Positions 1 through 7,563 are shown, numbered from the stretch's first letter. The stretch is 8,469 bases of DNA from Ruminococcus sp. (GCA_017502425.1 JAFVVB010000224.1:1-8469), one strand, 5' to 3'. Notes: a model not told the origin generated them from the letters alone. Numbers and translations: made by a program.

Positions 1-1
1 A

Positions 2-2143
2 TCACATGATACTGCTCTTTGCAGAAACGACCTTATTTATCAGGGTTCAGCATTCCAGCTCTTACCTGGTGCTATCCAGATTTTCTACGGTGATGAGACA
101 GCTCGTCCTTTAATCAACTCAAACATTGCAAATGTTAAGGACCACCTCTTACGTTCAGATATGAACTGGAACAACATGAACAAAAATGTCCTTGAGCATT
201 GGCAGAAAGTCGGTACTTTCAGAAAGAACCACATCGCAGTTGGTGCAGGTTCTCATAAATCAATTACTGCTACTAACGGTACTGCATTCGTTAGAGATTA
301 CAACAAAAACGGCGTTTCTGATACAGTATTTGCTGTTATCGGTGCAAGCGCTAACACAAACGTTACACTGACAGTAGGCTCCTATGTTCCTGACGGCACA
401 CTTCTCAAGAACGCTTACAATGATGCAACAGCTACTGTTTCAGGTGGTAAGGTTACATTCAACTCAGGTGCTAACGGCACTATCCTCGTTGAGATTGCAG
501 GTGCTTCTACTGCTCCTGACGTTTCTGTTTCACACACTGGCGGAAACTTTGCTGATAAGCTCTCTATCACAGCTACTCTCAACGAATATGCAACAAGCGG
601 TACATACCAGATTGGTTCTGCTGCTCCTGTAAAATTTACAGGTTCTAAAACATTTACTATCGGTGCTGACATGGAATTTGACGAGTCCGTTACTATCAAA
701 TTCACAGCTACTGACGGCAAAGACACTAAAGAACGTTCTTACACATACACTAAGATTGATCCTAACGCTACTCCATTCAAGTTCCCAACCGAGCGTACTA
801 CTTACCTCGTTGATACTGCTAAATGGGGCAAAGCTAACTGCTACACTTGGATTACAGGCGGTGCTAACAACGGCACATGGCCTGGTATTGCTATGACTGA
901 AGCCGGCGAATATGAAGGCAGTACAGTTTATGCATATGATGTTCCTGCTTCTATGACTAACGTTATCTTCAATAACGGTACATCACAGACTGATGACCTT
1001 ACATTCACACCATACGCTTACTACGATAATGGTGCTAAAAAGTGGGTCAACGTTGATAAGCCACAGCCATCAACAGAGGAATCAACTCAGGCTTCAACTC
1101 AGGCTTCAACACAGGCTTCTACACAGGCTTCTACCCAGGCTTCTACACAGGCTTCTACACAGGCTTCTACACAGGGTTCAACCAGACCAACCATATCTCC
1201 TGATGCTGACTTATTACTTGGTGATGCTGACTTAGACGGAATGGTTTCAGTTATGGATGCTACTGAGATTCAGAGACATCTCGCTCAGCAGGTTACAATT
1301 CCTGCTCGTGGTTTAACTGCTGCTGATGTTGACGACGATAAATTCGTTTCTGTAATGGACGCTACTGCTATCCAGAGATTCAAGGCTCAGCTCGATTTCA
1401 AATATCCAATCGGCGAGAAAATAAACGGCGACACTCCACAGCCTTCAACTGAACAGACTGAACCATCAACAAAGCCTACTAATCAGCCTTCAACTGAAGC
1501 ATCAACAGAAGCTTCAACCCAGCCATCTTCTGAAGATGTTCCTGTAAAAGATACTTACACTATCTACGCTGATATGGGCTCACAGTGTGATGCATACGCA
1601 TACTACTGGGAAGATGGTGGCGACCAGCCACTCACATGGCCAGGACTTAAGATGGAATACGTTTCAGGAAGTAAATATAAGATTGACGTTCCAAAAAACT
1701 GTAACAAGATTATCTTCTCATCAAATGGCTCCGGTCAGACTGAGGACTTAACAGTTCCTTGTGACGGTGCAACATTCTATAAGAATTCAAACTCTTGGGA
1801 TTCAAACCCTACTCCGGGTCCTGGTCCTGGTCCGGTTCCGGGTGGATTTGACTTCTCTAACCCACGCACTATCGTTGTAATCGACGACGGCAACTGGGGC
1901 AACGCACTTATCCACTACTGGAACGATTCATCAGGTACTGCATGGCCTGGTACACAGATGACTTCTATCGGTCAGCTCAACGGTAAAAACGCTTATGCGT
2001 TCACTTTAGATGACCAGTTCAGCAAGTTCGTCATAAACAATGGAAGCGGTACACAGTCTTCCGACCTTGAAATCGGTGCTGCATACCGTGCTTTCCAGAC
2101 CTCAAACCAGCAGTTTATTGACGCTTCTAACTTATTAAAATAA
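2..2143 (+). CDS. GH13 alpha-amylase with three CBM26 modules and an internal dockerin (5' end missing)
   Basis: The reading frame is open from base 2, so the start, signal peptide and most of the catalytic barrel lie outside the window; 713 residues remain. Residues 1-4 (SHDT) match GH13 conserved region IV, whose Asp stabilises the transition state, followed by the LLPGAIQIFYGDE stretch typical of GH13 amylases. After the C-terminal beta domain (about 80-168) come an Ig-like domain (about 171-253), CBM26-1 (264-350), an STQA linker (361-392), a type I dockerin (403-468), a Ser/Thr/Pro linker (478-510), CBM26-2 (517-599), a Pro-Gly linker (602-615) and CBM26-3 (620-709). Each CBM has the aromatic-then-WPG core and an FxNxGxxQxxDL-like loop. 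The expected role is extracellular hydrolysis of alpha-1,4 links in starch, docked to a cohesin scaffold as in the R. bromii amylosome. The catalytic nucleophile and acid cannot be checked here. Confidence 0.93.
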   Translation, partial: SHDTALCRNDLIYQGSAFQLLPGAIQIFYGDETARPLINSNIANVKDHLLRSDMNWNNMNKNVLEHWQKVGTFRKNHIAVGAGSHKSITATNGTAFVRDYNKNGVSDTVFAVIGASANTNVTLTVGSYVPDGTLLKNAYNDATATVSGGKVTFNSGANGTILVEIAGASTAPDVSVSHTGGNFADKLSITATLNEYATSGTYQIGSAAPVKFTGSKTFTIGADMEFDESVTIKFTATDGKDTKERSYTYTKIDPNATPFKFPTERTTYLVDTAKWGKANCYTWITGGANNGTWPGIAMTEAGEYEGSTVYAYDVPASMTNVIFNNGTSQTDDLTFTPYAYYDNGAKKWVNVDKPQPSTEESTQASTQASTQASTQASTQASTQASTQASTQGSTRPTISPDADLLLGDADLDGMVSVMDATEIQRHLAQQVTIPARGLTAADVDDDKFVSVMDATAIQRFKAQLDFKYPIGEKINGDTPQPSTEQTEPSTKPTNQPSTEASTEASTQPSSEDVPVKDTYTIYADMGSQCDAYAYYWEDGGDQPLTWPGLKMEYVSGSKYKIDVPKNCNKIIFSSNGSGQTEDLTVPCDGATFYKNSNSWDSNPTPGPGPGPVPGGFDFSNPRTIVVIDDGNWGNALIHYWNDSSGTAWPGTQMTSIGQLNGKNAYAFTLDDQFSKFVINNGSGTQSSDLEIGAAYRAFQTSNQQFIDASNLLK
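791..1051 (+). other. CBM26-type starch-binding module 1
   Basis: The segment starts TTYLVDTAKWG, passes through NGTWPG and VIFNNGTSQTDDL, and ends near KKWV. This is the beta-sandwich pattern of CBM26, with aromatic side chains and the WPG motif forming the starch contact. It sits between the Ig-like domain and the STQA linker. The boundaries are estimated. Confidence 0.8.
1082..1177 (+). repeat. Eight 12-bp tandem repeats coding for the STQA linker
   Basis: There are eight in-frame 12-bp units encoding Ser-Thr-Gln-Ala (the last ends in Gly). Units differ mainly at synonymous third positions (tca/tct, act/aca/acc). They form a flexible linker between CBM26-1 and the dockerin, probably O-glycosylated. 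Such arrays can change copy number by slippage or recombination, so linker length may vary between strains. Confidence 0.95.
1208..1409 (+). other. Type I dockerin domain, internal
   Basis: There are two EF-hand-like calcium loops with the dockerin pattern DxDxDGxxSxxD: GDADLDGMVSVMD (about 1220-1258) and ADVDDDKFVSVMD (about 1322-1360). Each is followed by a helix, ATEIQRHLAQ and ATAIQRFKAQ. The duplicated VSVMDAT-IQR core would contact cohesin. The dockerin lies in the middle of the protein between starch-binding modules, whereas dockerins are often C-terminal. Confidence 0.93.
1550..1798 (+). other. CBM26-type starch-binding module 2
   Basis: Starting at YTIYADMG, the segment contains AYYWEDGG, LTWPGLKM and KIIFSSNGSGQTEDL, in the same order as the other two modules. 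It is joined to the third module by a Pro-Gly linker at 1805-1846. The boundaries are estimated. Confidence 0.8.
1859..2128 (+). other. CBM26-type starch-binding module 3
   Basis: Starting at RTIVVIDDGNWG, the segment contains IHYWNDSSGTAWPGTQM and KFVINNGSGTQSSDLE. It is the last domain, ending 5 codons before the stop. It resembles module 1 in the NWG/KWG opening. Confidence 0.8.
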
Positions 2144-2162
2144 ACATCAATCTCATTAATTT

Positions 2163-2190
2163 GGGCACAGGTTTTCCTGTGCCCTTTTTT
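2163..2190 (+). terminator. Intrinsic terminator of the amylase gene
   Basis: A 9-bp perfect stem, GGGCACAGG (2163-2171) with CCTGTGCCC (2176-2184), encloses a TTTT loop and is followed directly by six T residues. It lies 20 bp after the amylase stop codon. Confidence 0.95.
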
Positions 2191-2250
2191 ATTTATTTGT
2201 CGATAGTTGGCTTTTACATCTATATATAGCAAGAAAAACATCTAAATAAA

Positions 2251-2278
2251 TTGACAAATTAGATAAATATTATATAAT
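2251..2278 (+). promoter_or_regulatory. Consensus housekeeping promoter of the tagGH-licD-tarIJ operon
   Basis: The -35 box TTGACA (2251-2256) and -10 box TATAAT (2273-2278) are both perfect consensus, separated by 16 bp in AT-rich DNA. Transcription should start near 2285. It is the only clear promoter seen upstream of the operon. Confidence 0.85.
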
Positions 2279-2289
2279 GTATTTATCTA
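2260..2289. promoter_or_regulatory. Perfect 10-bp inverted repeat around the -10 box (operator candidate)
   Basis: TAGATAAATA (2260-2269) and TATTTATCTA (2280-2289) are exact reverse complements separated by 10 bp, and the -10 hexamer lies in the gap. The arms are about two helical turns apart centre to centre, which suits a dimeric repressor. No regulator gene is in the window, and AT-rich DNA makes chance symmetry more likely, so the function is inference. Confidence 0.45.
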
Positions 2290-2345
2290 TAAACTAATAG
2301 TGGGTTAATATGAGAAGTAGAGCTTTTTGTATTATTCTTACGCAT

Positions 2346-2353
2346 AGGGAGGT
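2346..2353 (+). promoter_or_regulatory. Ribosome binding site deciding a TTG start for the permease
   Basis: AGGGAGGT is a strong Shine-Dalgarno sequence ending 7-8 nt before TTG at 2361. The in-frame ATG at 2310 has only a weak GTGGG-like stretch upstream, so TTG is preferred. Confidence 0.75.
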
Positions 2354-2360
2354 AATTAAC

Positions 2361-3188
2361 TTGTTCCAAATCATCAAGGAACATAAAGGATTTTCCAAGC
2401 AGATTTTCCTGCTCGCTAAAAATGAACTCATAAAAACATATAAAGGTGCCGTTATCGGACCATTCTGGGCTGTTGTAAAACCTGCTTTTACACTCTTTGT
2501 GTATTGGTTTGCTTTTACTGTCGGTATCAAAGCTCTTGGTGATGTTAATATCTCTGTTAACGGCGAATACATTAATACATTTGATCGTTTTACATTTATG
2601 CTGGTCGGTTTTATCCCATGGTTCTTTATTTCTGACAGCATAACTCAGGGCGCTAAATCAATCAAACAGAATCGTCAGTTTGTTACTAAAGTAAGCTTCC
2701 CTGTTTCAACCATCATCACATACACATCATTAGCAAGACTTTACGTACACTTTTTACTTGCTTCACTGATGTATCTTTATGTTATCTTCATCTCAGGAGT
2801 CGGTGTAACCATCTATAACTTACAGTTCTTCCTGTACTGTCCGCTGATGTTCTTGTTCTTTGTGGTGCTTGCATGGTCTACTGCACCGATGAGTGCTTTT
2901 TCAGCTGACTTTGAGAATATGATTATCTCAATTATGTCAGGTATTTTCTGGGTATCAGGTGTCATTTACAGCAGCTATGATTTCACATCAGGCTTCCTTA
3001 AATACTTAATGTTACTCAATCCTATCAACTTCTTTGCTAATGGTTATAGAAACACCTTCTTATACGAAAGATGGTTCTACGAGTATCCACTCGAGCTCAT
3101 TATCTTTGGAATTGAGTTTTTAGTTGTTTTGGCACTCGGTATATTCAACTACAACAGATTACGCAAGAGATTACCTGATGTACTGTAA
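2361..3188 (+). CDS. tagG: ABC-2 type polysaccharide/teichoic acid export permease (TagG/Wzm family)
   Basis: The protein has 275 residues from the TTG start at 2361; an ATG at 2310 would add 17 residues that do not look like family sequence. The N-terminus (KNELIKTYKGAVIGPFW) is the amphipathic entry of the ABC-2 family and leads into about six hydrophobic spans, at roughly 34-57, 78-95, 118-142, 150-176, 190-205 and 240-262. The C-terminus is basic (NRLRKRLPD). It is the membrane half of an exporter that moves lipid-linked glycan or teichoic-like polymer across the cytoplasmic membrane. The ATPase gene follows after 10 bp, and CDP-ribitol genes lie downstream in the same operon, which points to a ribitol-phosphate-containing substrate. 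The substrate cannot be read from the permease itself; an O-antigen-like glycan is an alternative. Confidence 0.88.
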   Translation: MFQIIKEHKGFSKQIFLLAKNELIKTYKGAVIGPFWAVVKPAFTLFVYWFAFTVGIKALGDVNISVNGEYINTFDRFTFMLVGFIPWFFISDSITQGAKSIKQNRQFVTKVSFPVSTIITYTSLARLYVHFLLASLMYLYVIFISGVGVTIYNLQFFLYCPLMFLFFVVLAWSTAPMSAFSADFENMIISIMSGIFWVSGVIYSSYDFTSGFLKYLMLLNPINFFANGYRNTFLYERWFYEYPLELIIFGIEFLVVLALGIFNYNRLRKRLPDVL

Positions 3189-3192
3189 GGAG
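3187..3192 (+). promoter_or_regulatory. Ribosome binding site of the ATPase gene
   Basis: AAGGAG overlaps the permease stop codon and lies 6 nt before ATG 3199. This fixes the start there, rather than at the in-frame ATG 3124 inside the permease gene. Confidence 0.85.
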
Positions 3193-3198
3193 AAAAAA

Positions 3199-3930
3199 AT
3201 GTCTCAACCTATTATTTCATTTAAAAATGTCAGCAAGGAATACACACTGTATAAAAACGATCAGGAAAGATTCCGTGCTTTATTTATCAAACCTAAAAAC
3301 GCTAAAATCAACAAAGCGCTTAAAAACGTTTCTTTTGATATACATGCCGGTGAAGCTATCGGTATTATCGGCGATAATGGTGCCGGTAAATCAACTATTT
3401 TAAAGATGATCACTGGCGTTGCCCACCCTACTGAAGGTGATGTTGAAGTCCATGGTAAGGTTGCTGCACTGCTCGAGCTCACCGCTGGTTTCTCTATGGA
3501 AATGACTGGCAGAGAAAACATTTATCTCAAGGGTTACATCTTAGGATTAAACGATGAGTATATCCGCACTATCGAAGAAAGAATCATTGATTTTGCTCAG
3601 CTTGGTGACTATATCGACCAGCCTGTAAGAACATACTCAAGTGGTATGAGAATGCGTCTGGGTTTTGCTATCAATGTTAATATCGAACCGGATATCTTAG
3701 TTGTTGACGAAGCTCTTTCTGTTGGTGACGCATCATTCAAAAAGAAATGTAAGAGTAAAATCAACGAAATCATCAAAAGCGGTATCACGGTTTTATACGT
3801 AAGCCATAATAAAGGCGGCGTAAAAGAGCTGTGTAATCGTGCTATCTTCCTCAAAAAAGGTGAACTTATTTTTGATGGTAATGTAGATGAAGCTTACGAA
3901 ATTTACGAAGCAAGTAAATCTAAAAAATAA
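3199..3930 (+). CDS. tagH: ABC exporter ATPase for polysaccharide/teichoic acid (TagH/Wzt family)
   Basis: The protein has 243 residues. Walker A is GDNGAGKST (58-66), the ABC signature is YSSGM (146-150), Walker B is ILVVDE (166-171) followed by ALSVGD, and the switch His is H203 in VSHN. The N-terminal VSKEYTLYKN and the LLELTAGFSMEMTGRENIYL stretch are typical of the TagH/Wzt/RfbB subgroup of ABC proteins. It powers export by the permease encoded 10 bp upstream. At 243 residues it has neither the long extension of Bacillus subtilis TagH nor the C-terminal glycan-binding domain of some Wzt proteins, so it resembles the short type. The next gene begins 40 bp downstream with no terminator in between. 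Confidence 0.92.
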   Translation: MSQPIISFKNVSKEYTLYKNDQERFRALFIKPKNAKINKALKNVSFDIHAGEAIGIIGDNGAGKSTILKMITGVAHPTEGDVEVHGKVAALLELTAGFSMEMTGRENIYLKGYILGLNDEYIRTIEERIIDFAQLGDYIDQPVRTYSSGMRMRLGFAINVNIEPDILVVDEALSVGDASFKKKCKSKINEIIKSGITVLYVSHNKGGVKELCNRAIFLKKGELIFDGNVDEAYEIYEASKSKK

Positions 3931-3970
3931 TTCGTACTGAATTTCATTTTATTGTACAGAGGTATATTAT

Positions 3971-5773
3971 ATGCTCAGCGCTTATTCTAAAAATGAGATA
4001 TTTATGTCGTGCGAGTATATCAAGTCACACTCATTACTGCCTAAAAAAGGTACAGTAATTAACATTATCGGCAATTCGATTTTATGTGACTATATCAATG
4101 CGACTATCAATACGCTCAACAATGAAACTGAATATGGATATACCACGTATCAGAGTGAAAACTCTGATGCTCTTTCAAGCACTGTTTCAAAGCAGTGCTT
4201 TTTGTACTATTTTGATGCTAGAAAGCAGGACTCTTACCAACTTATCGACTTAGCTAAAGCACTCGAATATGCATCAAAAATCAAGAATTCTCAATTTATC
4301 GCTATGGTTATGATTCCTCCACTTTGTAAACGTGAGGATGTAATGGCGTTAAGCGAAATGGAGTTATCAAAAATCTCAGCTGATACTATTCTTAAGAATG
4401 TTGAAGATACTTTATCCGGATACTGCAACAGACTCAGTATAAGAGAAGTTAGATTTGATAATTTTCTGATTGATAACAGCGATGATAACGCACTTAATCT
4501 AAGCACTATCGTTAACGATGCAATCCAGAATAACCTCATCTGTGTCAATAACAGCGACGCTTTTGATATTGTTTCAGCATCCAGTATAAGCGATGCGATA
4601 AACGCTATTTTCACCGTTATGAGTAACGGCAAAGACGCTAACATCTATAATATGTCAGGAGAACCGTTATCTTTATTTGATGTTAAAACTTTCGTATATA
4701 AAACTTTGTGTGATAAGGGAGTAAAACTCAACATCAATAGTGATAACATACCAAAAAAGAAATCTTACCGTGTACTCGACACAGGAAAATTAAGCTCTAT
4801 CTCCTACACTCCTATGTGCGATAACGAAACCAGATTACTCTATGCTTTATCATATTTCACTGATGATAAACAAAGTATTATAGAAGATAAAATTAATAAA
4901 GCATACAGTGGAAAACTCAGCTATATACGTGAGATGGAACTCGAGCTTTTGCACGAAGTTGATAAAATCTGTCGCAGAAACGGTATCCAGTATTTCCTAT
5001 CGGGTGGTACTATGCTGGGAGCTGTGCGTCATAAAGGTTTTATTCCATGGGATGACGATATAGATATCGCTATGTTACGAGAAGACTTCGAAGAATTCAA
5101 AGAAGTATGCAAAAACGAATTGCCGAAAAAGTATCAGTATCAGACTTTCTCAAACAAGGACGGATATCACTACTTTTTCGATAAAATCACTATTAAAGAT
5201 ACATATTTTTCCACTAAATACTCAGATGAGTTTGATATGCTCAAAGGTATTTCCATGGACATTTTTGTTTTCGATAAAACATCGGACAAAGAGTTTTCCC
5301 AGAAACTTCATTTCAAAACATTAATGACCTTGCGATTACTGATGAATGTACGATGGATTAACCGTGCAAGAAAAGGAAAGAGCTATATGCTATCAAAACT
5401 TCTCTTACCTTTGCTCAGACTCTTTTCTATGGATACATTCAGCAAAATTTACGATAAAGTATTACGTAAATATGAAAAGCGCAATACACACACAGTACTC
5501 CCTCCGGCTACTGACCATAAATGGCGCGGTGTTATGCCAAAAAAATGGTTTGAAGAAGTCAGCGATGCACAATTTGAGAATGTCTCATCATACATACCTA
5601 AGGGATATGATGAATATCTCAAACAGTGGTACTGTGAAGACTATATGGAGCTCTTACCGTTATCAATGCGTGTAGGTTCCCATGATTTTTACCGGCTAGA
5701 TATCGGAAACGAGATTAAGTCCAGTGAAGAATCTAAAGTAAAACACTATAACTATAAAGGTGAACTACTCTAG
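3971..5773 (+). CDS. Fusion of a degenerate SDR-epimerase-like domain to a LicD-family phosphotransferase
   Basis: The protein has 600 residues, starting at ATG 3971 behind AGAGGT (3958-3963). Residues about 310-600 are LicD: SGGTMLGAVRHKGF (344-357) then PWDDDIDIAM (359-368), the nucleotidyltransferase-fold metal site with acidic residues D361-D365. Residues about 25-290 resemble an extended short-chain dehydrogenase/epimerase: a beta-alpha start at VINIIGNSILCDYI, then a late IVSASSISDAINAIF stretch and NIYNMSGEPLSLFDV, matching the usual binding-region ending. The GxxGxxG dinucleotide loop and a clear YxxxK pair are not seen, so this half is probably not catalytic as an epimerase. LicD proteins move phospho-substituents from CDP-activated donors (LicD: phosphocholine; relatives fukutin and FKRP: ribitol phosphate). 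With tarI and tarJ directly downstream, CDP-ribitol is the likely donor. Donor and acceptor are inferred. Confidence 0.85.
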   Translation: MLSAYSKNEIFMSCEYIKSHSLLPKKGTVINIIGNSILCDYINATINTLNNETEYGYTTYQSENSDALSSTVSKQCFLYYFDARKQDSYQLIDLAKALEYASKIKNSQFIAMVMIPPLCKREDVMALSEMELSKISADTILKNVEDTLSGYCNRLSIREVRFDNFLIDNSDDNALNLSTIVNDAIQNNLICVNNSDAFDIVSASSISDAINAIFTVMSNGKDANIYNMSGEPLSLFDVKTFVYKTLCDKGVKLNINSDNIPKKKSYRVLDTGKLSSISYTPMCDNETRLLYALSYFTDDKQSIIEDKINKAYSGKLSYIREMELELLHEVDKICRRNGIQYFLSGGTMLGAVRHKGFIPWDDDIDIAMLREDFEEFKEVCKNELPKKYQYQTFSNKDGYHYFFDKITIKDTYFSTKYSDEFDMLKGISMDIFVFDKTSDKEFSQKLHFKTLMTLRLLMNVRWINRARKGKSYMLSKLLLPLLRLFSMDTFSKIYDKVLRKYEKRNTHTVLPPATDHKWRGVMPKKWFEEVSDAQFENVSSYIPKGYDEYLKQWYCEDYMELLPLSMRVGSHDFYRLDIGNEIKSSEESKVKHYNYKGELL

Positions 5774-5791
5774 TTTTAAGGAGATATTATT

Positions 5792-6505
5792 ATGGTATTT
5801 TCAGTAATTTTAGCAGGTGGTACAGGAAACCGTATGGGTAACACCGACAAACCTAAACAGTTTCTCACCATCAAAGACAAACCTATCATCATCCACACTA
5901 TCGAAAAATTCATGGCTCATCCGAGTTTTGAGAAAATTATCGTATTATCTCCTGAAATGTGGATTGAGCACACAAAACGTATCATCTCAAAGTACATTGG
6001 CGAATGTAACAAAATAGTCGTTATTTCAGGTGGAGAAACCAGAAACGAAACCATTATGAACGCTATCGACTATATTGAAGATAATCACGGACTCGATGAC
6101 GATACTATTATTGTGACTCACGATAGCGTAAGACCTTTCGTTACTCACAGAATAATCGAGGAAAACATTGCTGCTGCTAAAAAATATGGCGCTTGCGATA
6201 CTGTTATTCCTGCGACTGATACAATCGTAGAAAGTACTGATTCAACTGTTATCAGCACTATTCCTGAACGTAAAAATATGTATCAGGGTCAAACTCCTCA
6301 GTCATTTAAAGCTAAAAATCTCAGAGATATTTACAGAGGACTGACTGATCGTCAGAAAGATATTCTTACCGACGCTGCAAAAATACTGGTTATCAAGGGC
6401 GAGGATGTAAGATTAGTTCCTGGTGAAACATACAACATCAAAATCACATACCCTTATGACTTAAAAATTGCTAAGTCACTCCTAGAGGAAGAGGAAAATG
6501 ATTAA
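5792..6505 (+). CDS. tarI: Ribitol-5-phosphate cytidylyltransferase (TarI, IspD-like family)
   Basis: The protein has 237 residues, with ATG 5792 behind AAGGAG (5778-5783). Expected reaction: CTP + D-ribitol 5-phosphate to CDP-ribitol + PPi, in the cytosol. Family marks are the nucleotide loop ILAGGTGNRMG (6-16), PKQF with K22, THDSVRPF (109-116, D111 as metal ligand), MYQGQTPQSF (163-172), LTDAAK (192-197) and NIKITYPYDL (215-224, K217). MYQGQTPQSF and the HDxVRPF form (IspD usually has HDAARP), together with a tarJ gene overlapping its 3' end, favour TarI over the isoprenoid enzyme IspD. It follows the LicD gene by 18 bp and overlaps tarJ by 8 bp, suggesting translational coupling. Confidence 0.92.
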   Translation: MVFSVILAGGTGNRMGNTDKPKQFLTIKDKPIIIHTIEKFMAHPSFEKIIVLSPEMWIEHTKRIISKYIGECNKIVVISGGETRNETIMNAIDYIEDNHGLDDDTIIVTHDSVRPFVTHRIIEENIAAAKKYGACDTVIPATDTIVESTDSTVISTIPERKNMYQGQTPQSFKAKNLRDIYRGLTDRQKDILTDAAKILVIKGEDVRLVPGETYNIKITYPYDLKIAKSLLEEEEND

Positions 6506-7520
6506 TACTATTTACAGACTGAGTGCTCCAAGACGATTTGAAATCGATTTTGAAGATATCAGTTTCTCTAACAATTGTATAGTAAGACCGACTCATCTGT
6601 CTATTTGCAACGCTGACCAAAGATACTATCAAGGCACCAGAGATGCTAAAGTACTGAAAGAAAAGTTACCTATGGCTCTTATACACGAAGGTGTAGGTGA
6701 AGTAGTATACGATAAAAGTGGAACTTTCAAATGTGGTGATAAAGTCGTTATGATACCGAATATTCCGACTCAAAACGACGATATCATCGCTGAAAACTAC
6801 CGCGAAAGCAGTAAATTCTGTGCAAGCTCTACTGACGGTTTTATGAGTGAATACGTAGAAATTTCTGCCCAACGGCTGGTTAAGCTTCCTGATAATATCA
6901 ACTTGAATGTCGCTGCGTTTACAGAAATCGTCAGCGTCAGCGTTCATGCCATTTCTCGTTTTGATAATATCGCTCATAACAGAAGAAACACCATTGGTGT
7001 GTGGGGCGACGGAAATCTCGCTTTCATCACTTCCCTGTTTTTGAAGAAAATGTTCTCTGATGTTAAGGTTTGCGTTTTCGGCATCAGTCGCGAAAAACTC
7101 TCTGATTTTTCCTTCGCTGATGAAACATATCTCACTACCGAGATTCCTGAAAACCTCAGAATTGATCATGCGTTTGAATGTGTCGGAGCTAACGGCTCTC
7201 CTGTTGCTATCGAACAGATAATCAAGCACATCCACCCTGAAGGAACTATTTCTATCTTAGGAGTATCCGAGTACCCTGTACCAATTAATACGCGTATGAT
7301 ACTGGAAAAAGGACTGAGAATATTCGGTACCAGCCGGAGTGGTAGAGCGGATTTTGAGAAAACTGTTGAACTTTACGAACAGTATCCTGAAATAGTACGT
7401 TTTTTGACGCACATAATCGGGAACGTTGTTGAAGTAAACTCTTTCGCTGACACAAAAAAAGCATTTGAGCTGGATACACAAAAAGCGTTCGGCAAAACTA
7501 TTATGCACTGGAATATATAA
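6498..7520 (+). CDS. tarJ: Ribulose-5-phosphate reductase (TarJ, zinc alcohol dehydrogenase superfamily)
   Basis: The protein has 340 residues. Expected reaction: NADPH-dependent reduction of D-ribulose 5-phosphate to D-ribitol 5-phosphate, the substrate of TarI. The medium-chain dehydrogenase layout is clear: catalytic zinc residues C37 in LSICNADQRYYQG and H63-E64 in HEGVGEV, and a Rossmann loop GVWGDGNLAF (167-176) in the middle. HLSICNADQRYY is a TarJ/TarJ-like hallmark. The four-cysteine structural zinc lobe of classical alcohol dehydrogenases is not seen; only C108 lies in that region. The ATG overlaps the end of tarI by 8 bp, with GAGG at 6491-6494 as ribosome binding site. It is the last gene of the operon; a terminator follows 5 bp after the stop. 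Confidence 0.92.
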   Translation: MINTIYRLSAPRRFEIDFEDISFSNNCIVRPTHLSICNADQRYYQGTRDAKVLKEKLPMALIHEGVGEVVYDKSGTFKCGDKVVMIPNIPTQNDDIIAENYRESSKFCASSTDGFMSEYVEISAQRLVKLPDNINLNVAAFTEIVSVSVHAISRFDNIAHNRRNTIGVWGDGNLAFITSLFLKKMFSDVKVCVFGISREKLSDFSFADETYLTTEIPENLRIDHAFECVGANGSPVAIEQIIKHIHPEGTISILGVSEYPVPINTRMILEKGLRIFGTSRSGRADFEKTVELYEQYPEIVRFLTHIIGNVVEVNSFADTKKAFELDTQKAFGKTIMHWNI

Positions 7521-7525
7521 AATCA

Positions 7526-7561
7526 GGCATATTCCTTTATTGGGAATATGCCTTTTCTTTT
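7526..7561 (+). terminator. Intrinsic terminator of the tarIJ operon
   Basis: A 10-bp perfect stem, GGCATATTCC (7526-7535) with GGAATATGCC (7543-7552), has a 7-nt loop and is followed by a TTTTCTTTT tract. It ends the operon that begins at the 2251 promoter. Confidence 0.93.
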
Positions 7562-7563
7562 GA

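Noticed and set aside
1082..1177. CRISPR-like short repeats
   Set aside because: The 12-bp units are in frame, contiguous without spacers and encode the STQA linker of the amylase.
3124..3198. Longer start for the ATPase inside the permease gene
   Set aside because: The extra 25 residues are simply another frame of the permease C-terminus, and AAGGAG lies right before ATG 3199.
6666..7235. 189-codon open frame on the minus strand
   Set aside because: It lies wholly antisense to tarJ, whose motifs are clear. No ribosome binding site was noticed and the residue make-up is unlike a known protein.
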